Shown here: one piece after another, positions 59,192 through 64,000 of the stretch
Layout of the letters: each line of letters starts with the position of its first letter
Numbering within the stretch: the first letter of the stretch is position 1
DNA from: JBGSIC01 sp041751875
GTDB taxonomy: Bacteria; Bdellovibrionota; FAC87; UBA2466; JACKAF01
Assembly: GCA_041751875.1 (NCBI GenBank)
Contig: JBGSIC010000025.1
Location: forward strand, 29,912-93,911
Reading direction: 5' to 3'
DNA: 64,000 bases
Notes under the pieces: model-generated
Database searches by the model: none
The model's input: the letters and a program-made list of their open reading frames with translations, nothing else
Told to the model about the DNA's origin: nothing
Program-made: the position numbers and the translations under genes

Positions 59192-59599
59192 TTACTTAGG
59201 ATAACAGGCGACCGCATCGATCTCTACCCACACATCCCGAGGAAGGGCCGCTACCTGGACCGTAGCTCGTGCCGGGAAAGGTTTCTTCAAAAAGGACTCA
59301 TAGACGCTGTTCACATCGCCAAAAGTCTTCAAGTCTTTCAAATAGATAGTGGTTTTCGCCACCGCCGTGAACTCCAGCCCTTCTGAACCGAGAATGGCCT
59401 GGAGATTTTTCATCACTTGCTGAGCCTGCGATTTGGCATCTCCCCCTACGATTTGGGCCGTCTTGGGATCCAGCGGAATCTGTCCCGAAATAAAGAGAAA
59501 GCCGCCGACTCGAATGGCTTGGGAATAGGGTCCGATCGCCGCCGGCGCGTCCGGTGTGCTAACGGCCTCTGGCTGCAATGACGATGATAGTTCACTCAT
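59192..59599 (-). CDS. ridA: RidA (YjgF/YER057c/UK114) enamine/imine deaminase
   Basis: 135 aa cytoplasmic trimer-forming protein that hydrolyses reactive 2-aminoacrylate-type enamines. Family features: APAAIGPYSQAIRVGGFLFISGQIPLDP, the catalytic Arg in FPARATVQVAALPRD and VEIDAVACYPK. An N-terminal extension of about 15 residues is slightly long. Overlaps the upstream 123-aa gene by 4 bp. Confidence 0.93.
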   Translation of the reverse strand: MSELSSSLQPEAVSTPDAPAAIGPYSQAIRVGGFLFISGQIPLDPKTAQIVGGDAKSQAQQVMKNLQAILGSEGLEFTAVAKTTIYLKDLKTFGDVNSVYESFLKKPFPARATVQVAALPRDVWVEIDAVACYPK

Positions 59600-59967
59600 G
59601 CCTTGTCCTTTTGTCCTTTGCGGGTGAAATTCAATGTCACATTCACTTCGTGACTCTCCAGAAACTGGCTCACACTTTTTTCCAAGTCGCTTTTCGACAT
59701 CAGCTGCCCTAGTTCTTTGGCAAGTACACGATAGAAATCTTCTTTACGTTTCCCCACCGTGTCTAGCAAGTTGCTGGTTAGGTCTTTGGGAAACTTTTTT
59801 TCCTTGAGGTACTTGCGGACCGAATCCTCGGTCATAAAAAACGTGGCAAGCCCGGTCATCGCAATTTCGCGCATCACACTTCCCAGCGGACCTTTTTCGC
59901 GTTCTTCGGCCTCGCTTTCCTCACCGAAGTCGTCGTCGCCCTCTTTTTGTTCATCTTCTTTGTTCAT
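59596..59967 (-). CDS. Acidic small protein of unknown function, glpX operon
   Basis: 123 aa. The first 25 residues are strongly acidic (NKEDEQKEGDDDFGEESEAEERE); the rest is helical with a hydrophobic patch (MREIAMTGLATFFM) and DSVRKYLKEKKFPKDLTSNLLDTVGKRKEDFYRVLAKEL, ending basic. No signal peptide. Helix content and charge pattern recall phasin- or poly-hydroxyalkanoate-associated proteins only loosely, so I leave it unnamed. Overlaps genes on both sides by 4 bp. Confidence 0.7.
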   Translation of the reverse strand: MNKEDEQKEGDDDFGEESEAEEREKGPLGSVMREIAMTGLATFFMTEDSVRKYLKEKKFPKDLTSNLLDTVGKRKEDFYRVLAKELGQLMSKSDLEKSVSQFLESHEVNVTLNFTRKGQKDKA

Positions 59968-60392
59968 ATCGCTTTGGCACGTTTCTCAAACAGCTCAAAC
60001 ATTTTGGGAAGCGTGACTTCGGTCAACTTTGTAGAAACAAGCTTAGGAACAAAAAAACCAAACTCTACCTCCAGCTCGTAGGTCACTTCGGTTGTTTCTT
60101 CAGTCAGTTTTTTTAAGAGCCACTTGCCCGAATTTTTTTTAAAGAAATTGCTCTCAATCAATTTCCATGCGACCTCATCTTGATTTCGCATTCTAAATTC
60201 CAGGACGTATTGAAACCGTTTTATGATCTCCAGTTCGAAGGTCACTGTTGTATTGTCGGCGTCGAAATTTTCGCGCTTGGCCCCAACCACTTCGGGTAGG
60301 AACTGCGGGTACGCTTCAAAATCAGTTATGGCCTGAAAGAGGGCTTTTTGAGGAACATTTAATTCGAGCTTACGTTGAATCTTTGATGACAT
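59964..60392 (-). CDS. SRPBCC / COQ10-RatA-like lipid-binding protein
   Basis: 142 aa with the START-like fold of the COQ10/RatA family: LNVPQKALFQAITDFEAYPQFLPEVVGA at the start, VTFELEIIKRFQYVLEFRMR, a KWLLKKL strand and a final helix LPKMFELFEKRAKAI. Such proteins bind hydrophobic ligands such as quinones; the RatA ribosome-inhibitor activity is not inferable from sequence. Starts on the base directly after the glpX stop codon. Confidence 0.85.
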   Translation of the reverse strand: MSSKIQRKLELNVPQKALFQAITDFEAYPQFLPEVVGAKRENFDADNTTVTFELEIIKRFQYVLEFRMRNQDEVAWKLIESNFFKKNSGKWLLKKLTEETTEVTYELEVEFGFFVPKLVSTKLTEVTLPKMFELFEKRAKAI

Positions 60393-61352
60393 TTACCATC
60401 CATATCTAGGTTTTTTACTAAAATGATGTGTTGCGTGGATTTCCCGGATTGTTCCGGTTTCCGAACGCATGACGATAGAGTGGGTATGCGCTCCGCCACT
60501 CACCACCCGCACGCCTTGAAGATAACTTCCATTGGTCACGCCTGTCGCGATAAACATGACGTTCCCGTGCGCCAGATCTTCTAATCCGTACACCCGGTCA
60601 AAATCGGTGACTCCCATGCGCTGCGCGCGTGTTTTCTCGTCCTGCGTGCGAAACACTAAACGCGCCTGCATATCTCCCCCTAGACAGCGCAATGCGGCCG
60701 CGGCAATCACCCCTTCCGGCGCCCCACCGATGCCAAGAAGCAGATCCACTCCGCCCTCGGGCTGAGTCGTTGCGATCGCAGCAGAAACGTCACCGTCTCC
60801 AATCAATCGAATGCGTGCTCCCGCTTCGCGCACTTCAGCGATCAGTTCCTGATGACGCGGACGATCCAAAATGATCACCATGAGATCTTCCATACTTTTG
60901 TTCAAAGCATGGGCAACCGATTTCAAATTCTCAGTGGGGGATTTCCGGATATCAATGGCGCCCTTAGCGCGGGGACCTACGGCAATCTTGTCCATATAGG
61001 TATCCGGGGCGTGCAAAAAGCCGCCCTCTTCTGCTGCCGCGATCACCGCCAGGGCCTCGCTTCGGCCGGTCGCCGTGATGGTTGTTCCCTCCAAAGGATC
61101 ACACGCGATATCGATCTTGGGGCCCTTACCCGCTCCGACCTTTTCGCCAATAAAAAGCATCGGGGCTTCATCTCTCTCGCCCTCTCCAATGCGAACGGTG
61201 CCGTCAAATTCGATGGAGTCGAAAGCCTTACGCATCGACTCGACTGCTGCATTATCCGCAGACTTTTCATCGCCGCGCCCGATCCAACGCGATGCAGCGA
61301 GTGCCGCGGCCTCAGTTACTCTCACAAATTCCAACGCCAAATTTCTATCCAT
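60393..61352 (-). CDS. glpX: Class II fructose-1,6-bisphosphatase
   Basis: 319 aa from ATG 61352 (GGGAG upstream); a longer frame begins at 61376. Gluconeogenic enzyme releasing Pi from fructose-1,6-bisphosphate. Metal-binding motifs: Asp and Glu in RIGEGERDEAPM, ACDPLEGTT, and GGAPEGVIAAAAL. First of six closely spaced genes (glpX, SRPBCC, 123-aa protein, ridA, SurA-like, acetyltransferase). Confidence 0.95.
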   Translation of the reverse strand: MDRNLALEFVRVTEAAALAASRWIGRGDEKSADNAAVESMRKAFDSIEFDGTVRIGEGERDEAPMLFIGEKVGAGKGPKIDIACDPLEGTTITATGRSEALAVIAAAEEGGFLHAPDTYMDKIAVGPRAKGAIDIRKSPTENLKSVAHALNKSMEDLMVIILDRPRHQELIAEVREAGARIRLIGDGDVSAAIATTQPEGGVDLLLGIGGAPEGVIAAAALRCLGGDMQARLVFRTQDEKTRAQRMGVTDFDRVYGLEDLAHGNVMFIATGVTNGSYLQGVRVVSGGAHTHSIVMRSETGTIREIHATHHFSKKPRYGW

Positions 61353-61442
61353 TCGCTTCTCCCAGAAGAAAGGCAAAATAGCACGATTTCACGGGGGGCG
61401 GCAAACTCAGGGGTAAGAGGGAAAAAGGGGCGGACGGATAAA

Positions 61443-61486
61443 GTGCCAGGTCACTTTTGCGCTTCGCCCAAAAGTGCACAGGCACC
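61443..61486. repeat. Interspersed palindromic element, copy 2
   Basis: Arms GTGCC+CACTTTTG and CAAAAGTG+GGCAC (61443-61485) pair perfectly except for a four-base internal mismatch (AGGT opposite CACA), around loop CGCTTCGCC. It lies in the 251-bp divergent region between glpX and the DUF721 gene, where no other feature is seen. Confidence 0.85.
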
Positions 61487-61603
61487 TTACCCTCCGCCTC
61501 CCTTTTTTAGGGGGTTAGGAAGCTCCAAAACTCTGTTTCGCCTTACAGACGCCCTCTCCGGAAACAATGTGACAAGCCCCCTCAGGGGCGTAAAGTGAGA
61601 GTC

Positions 61604-62005
61604 ATGGCCGATGAGCGGAATAAAGAGAAGACGGCGATGGATGAGTTGCTCATCCTTTACAAAAAGCGGGTCAAGGACCGCGATCGCTTCAATAACCGCT
61701 GGCGCCAAGCGAGAGTCTCCAGCCCGATCGCCGCAGGAAACGTCTTAGACAAGCTCTTTCAAAAGGATCCTGAAACACTCGCTCGAATTGAAGAGTCCCG
61801 GGCTCTACAGGCGTGGCCAAAGTATGTGGGAGAAGCGGCGGCCGCCGTTTCCCAGCCGATGCGCGTAAGGGGTCAAAAGATGATTGTAAGCGTGCCCGAT
61901 CCCATGTGGCGGCAACAACTCATCTTGGCTCGCTATCAGATCCTCAAACACTACCAACGGCATTTTCCTAGACTAAAACTGAAAGATATTTTTTTTACGG
62001 CTTAG
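61604..62005 (+). CDS. DUF721 family protein (DciA-like helicase-loader candidate)
   Basis: 133 aa from ATG 61604 (GTGAGAG upstream; an earlier in-frame start is at 61595). Basic N-terminus, then the DUF721 core: VLDKLFQKDPETLARIEESRALQAWPKYVGEAAAAVSQPMRVRGQKMIVSVPDPMWRQQLILARYQIL. The family includes DciA, which loads DnaB helicase in bacteria lacking DnaC. Short and basic, consistent with DNA-related work. Two hairpins follow before the convergent dut gene. Confidence 0.8.
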   Translation: MADERNKEKTAMDELLILYKKRVKDRDRFNNRWRQARVSSPIAAGNVLDKLFQKDPETLARIEESRALQAWPKYVGEAAAAVSQPMRVRGQKMIVSVPDPMWRQQLILARYQILKHYQRHFPRLKLKDIFFTA

Positions 62006-62038
62006 GTTCTAAAAGGTGCCTGGCATCTTTCGGAACCT
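62004..62038 (+). terminator. Hairpin downstream of the DUF721 gene
   Basis: AGGTTC (62004-62009) and GAACCT (62033-62038) pair around a 23-base centre that itself contains ggtgcctggcatc, a partial copy of the palindromic repeat arm. It overlaps the last bases of the gene. There is no T-run, so termination is doubtful. Confidence 0.35.
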
Positions 62039-62049
62039 TACGGCATAGA

Positions 62050-62094
62050 GGTGTCAGGTCACTTTTGCGCTTCGCCCAAAAGTGCACAGACACC
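62050..62094. repeat. Interspersed palindromic element, copy 3
   Basis: Same core as copy 2 (tcacttttgcgcttcgcccaa) but with outer arms GGTGTC (62050-62055) and GACACC (62089-62094) instead of GGTGCC/GGCACC. Both arms changed together, so the stem is preserved. It lies between convergent DUF721 and dut genes, its end touching the dut stop codon. Confidence 0.85.
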
Positions 62095-62550
62095 TTAATT
62101 CTTCCCGGTACTTCCAAAACCACCTGCTTCGCGGTCTGTGCTCTCAAGACTTTCTGCAGCCTGCCAAGAAATCTGGGAAACTTTTTGCAACACCAACTGC
62201 GCAATCCGCATGCCGGGTTCCACTGTCACCGATTGTCGGCCTAGGTTGATTACCAAGACCTTAATTTCCCCGCGGTAGTCGCTATCGATCGTGCCAGGAG
62301 CGTTAACGACGGTAAGTCCCTGCTTGTAGGCCAGTCCGCTGCGCGGACGCACCTGGATTTCATATCCAGCTGGAATTTGCACGGCAAGCCCGGTTGGAAC
62401 CGCCTCGCGATCCCCGGGGGCAATTTCCAGGTTCTCTTCCAGGCAAGCTCGCACATCGCATCCCGCCGCGCCCGGCGACATATACTCGGGGACCTGGGCC
62501 TGGGCGTTGAGCTTCAATACTTTTACATTTACGGTCTGAGATGATTCCAT
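62095..62550 (-). CDS. dut: Deoxyuridine 5'-triphosphate nucleotidohydrolase (dUTPase)
   Basis: 151 aa trimeric enzyme hydrolysing dUTP to dUMP. All five dUTPase motifs are seen: PGAAGCDVRA, PRSGLAYKQG, NAPGTIDSDYRGE, GMRIAQLVLQ and the flexible C-terminal DREAGGFGSTG. AAGGAG precedes the ATG and the gap to the upstream M16 peptidase gene is 10 bp, so they are cotranscribed. Confidence 0.96.
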   Translation of the reverse strand: MESSQTVNVKVLKLNAQAQVPEYMSPGAAGCDVRACLEENLEIAPGDREAVPTGLAVQIPAGYEIQVRPRSGLAYKQGLTVVNAPGTIDSDYRGEIKVLVINLGRQSVTVEPGMRIAQLVLQKVSQISWQAAESLESTDREAGGFGSTGKN

Positions 62551-62560
62551 GGGGTTCTCC

Positions 62561-63829
62561 TTAGCTATAAAGACTGAGTTGCTTACTCGTTAATTTTTTG
62601 CGCCCAATTGCCACAGCTGACTCTTTCTCTTTTTTGAAGAGTCTGGCGGCAACCGATTGCACTGTTTCGGGTGTCACCTGATTAATTGCATAGATCACTT
62701 CATCAATCGGGACGTATCTACCGAACATAATTTCGTTGCGACCCATTACTTCCTGGCGGGTTTCGACGTATTCGGAGCCGAGCAGTATACTTCCCCTTAT
62801 CTGGCTCTTGATCCGGTTAATCTCCTCTTCCGTCAGGGGTTTTGCCACCACCGCTTCTACTTCTCGCGAAAGAATCCCAAGACACTTCTTCAGCGCACCG
62901 TGATTGAGAGCCGCGTAGAAAGCAAAAAGTCCTGCATCTGAATAATATTGGGAATCACAATCGACGGTGTAAGCCAGTGCTGCTTTTTCTCGAATTTCTT
63001 GGAACAAACGGCTACTCATGCCACCACCAAAGTGACAGCTAAGCACGAGAGCATCAAAGCGTTGAGGGTCCCGAAAGCTGACACCCTCAAAAGCCACCAT
63101 TAAGTGGAGCTGCTCCACATTCTGGACCTGAGCGCGATGGCGCGCGAGATAGCGGTTCTGCATCTGCGGAACCGCGAGCGTTTTCTGGATAGGCTCAAAA
63201 ACAAACTGTTTTTCTGCAAGATCACGGATTTCATCAAACTCGATGTTCCCCGCGACACTGATCACCACGTTCTCCGAACGATAGTAGTCATCCCAATAAC
63301 GGACAAGATGCTTACGCTGCAAGCCCGCCACAGTTTGGCGCGTCCCTAGCACGGGCATTCCCAAAGGGCTCTTGTCCCACACGGTACGCATCAGGAAGTT
63401 GGCGATGGAGTCTTCAGGATTTTCATCGGCCATCGACATTTCTTGGATGAGCACTTTGCGCTCTCGTTCCACTTCTGCTACGGGAACGGTGGAACGCAAA
63501 AGGATATCGCTGAGAATGTCGAATGCTTCAGCACGGTGCTCTGTAAGAACAGTGGCGTGGTAACAGGTGTATTCGCGATCTGTAAAGGCGTTGAGTTCAC
63601 CGCCCAAAGACTCCAGGTGCGCCGCAACTTGTAAGGGTGTTCTGTCGCGCGTGCCCTTAAAAAGCATGTGCTCCAAGAAATGACTAATTCCGTTCTGACC
63701 TGGATTTTCGAAGCGCGTCCCAACGCGGACCCAAACCCCTATGCACAGACTGCGCACAGTAGGGTGCCGTTCCATCACTAACGTGACGCCGTTGTCTAAG
63801 GTTTCTTTGCGGTACGCGATGTCGAACAC
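62561..63829 (-). CDS. M16-family zinc peptidase (mitochondrial-processing-peptidase-like)
   Basis: 422 aa. Inverted zinc motif His50-Phe-Leu-Glu53-His54 (HxxEH) in GISHFLEHMLFKG with the distal Glu in the ERKVLIQEMSMADE helix. The C-terminal half is the inactive-type domain (SSRLFQEIREKAALAYTVDCDSQYYSDAGLFAFY). No signal peptide is seen, so it is probably cytoplasmic. The order (pnp)-M16-dut is common in Gram-negative bacteria, and here it lies 33 bp downstream of a gene with a pnp-like tail. Confidence 0.93.
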   Translation of the reverse strand: MFDIAYRKETLDNGVTLVMERHPTVRSLCIGVWVRVGTRFENPGQNGISHFLEHMLFKGTRDRTPLQVAAHLESLGGELNAFTDREYTCYHATVLTEHRAEAFDILSDILLRSTVPVAEVERERKVLIQEMSMADENPEDSIANFLMRTVWDKSPLGMPVLGTRQTVAGLQRKHLVRYWDDYYRSENVVISVAGNIEFDEIRDLAEKQFVFEPIQKTLAVPQMQNRYLARHRAQVQNVEQLHLMVAFEGVSFRDPQRFDALVLSCHFGGGMSSRLFQEIREKAALAYTVDCDSQYYSDAGLFAFYAALNHGALKKCLGILSREVEAVVAKPLTEEEINRIKSQIRGSILLGSEYVETRQEVMGRNEIMFGRYVPIDEVIYAINQVTPETVQSVAARLFKKEKESAVAIGRKKLTSKQLSLYS

Positions 63830-63861
63830 ACTTCTATCAGCCTCTATTTATCGACCCGTCG

Positions 63862-64000
63862 TTATCTTCCACCACGACGCGGGCGATCCGAACGGCTCGC
63901 ACCGGCTCGACCGCTGGGACGAGAACGTCCGCCGCCGCCCATGCCGCTGCTATCGGAAACATAACGTTCGCGCCGGTTTCCTGAGGAACGACCGCCGTAG
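63862..64000 (-). CDS. C-terminal tail of a protein, probably polynucleotide phosphorylase (5' end outside window)
   Basis: Only the last 46 residues are inside: YGGRSSGNRRERYVSDSS...GRAGASRSDRPRRGGR, a Gly/Arg/Ser-rich RGG-like tail with a clean stop. Such tails occur at the end of polynucleotide phosphorylase after the S1 domain and of some RNA helicases. The pnp assignment rests on position, directly upstream of M16 and dut, and on composition; no domain is visible. Confidence 0.5.
   Translation of the reverse strand, partial: YGGRSSGNRRERYVSDSSGMGGGGRSRPSGRAGASRSDRPRRGGR

Noticed and set aside
1..64000. tRNA, rRNA, insertion sequences, prophage or toxin-antitoxin modules
   Set aside because: No cloverleaf-like sequence, transposase, integrase or typical toxin-antitoxin pair was seen; the COQ10/RatA-like gene lacks an antitoxin partner and sits in a metabolic operon.

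Overview
The window is a 64 kb stretch of chromosome from a Gram-negative, didermic bacterium with a GC content near one half. Many lipoproteins, Sec-exported proteins, large TPR proteins, a PilZ protein, a sigma-54 activator and a TIGR03545/TIGR03546-like gene pair point to the Bdellovibrionota or a related former deltaproteobacterial lineage. That placement is inference; there is no rRNA or tRNA in the window to test it. About 60 genes are packed tightly on both strands, many with 1-20 bp overlaps. I see no phage, insertion sequence, CRISPR array or integron.

Layout. 1-5 kb: truncated flavin monooxygenase with a signal peptide, and an operon of two lipoproteins (vWA domain; Pro/Gly-repeat protein with a Ca-binding-like C-terminus). 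5-14 kb: PilZ-TPR operon, M23 peptidase, bolA, aldehyde dehydrogenase, pgsA and queF. 14-23 kb: barrel-like protein and HExxH protease, the TIGR03546/TIGR03545 pair, a phytoene-desaturase-like oxidoreductase and a TPR membrane protein. 23-27 kb: biotin operon bioF-bioD-bioA followed by a ferritin-like diiron gene, with a pteridine-reductase-like SDR divergent. 27-41 kb: exported proteins, three polytopic glycosyltransferase-like genes, a hybrid histidine kinase, a DUF1223 protein and a small Gly/His/Arg-rich exported protein. 41-51 kb: zincin, nucleotide-transporter-like protein, DUF6174 protein, HD hydrolase, coupled kinase/PP2C pair with a histone-H1-like tail, sugar permease divergent from a GH15 glucoamylase, polyglutamate hydrolase and GT87-like protein. 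51-57 kb: membrane histidine kinase and sigma-54 activator, then MinD-like ATPase, J-like/RodZ-HTH fusion, RluD-like and PgeF. 58-64 kb: six-gene glpX operon, DUF721/DciA-like protein, dut, M16 peptidase and the tail of a gene likely to be pnp.

Main connections. (1) The diiron protein overlaps bioA in an operon with no visible bioC, bioH or bioB, so it is a candidate biotin-pathway enzyme. (2) Three close matches to sigma-54 promoters (29186, 38396, 40561) precede small or secreted proteins with 5' leaders of about 65-72 nt, and the same window encodes an NtrC-type activator with a membrane kinase of PrsK-like architecture. (3) A palindromic repeat family recurs between genes (12.8, 61.4 and 62.05 kb, with looser relatives), with a compensatory base change in its stem. 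(4) Sugar uptake and glucoamylase genes sit back to back, suggesting extracytoplasmic alpha-glucan use.
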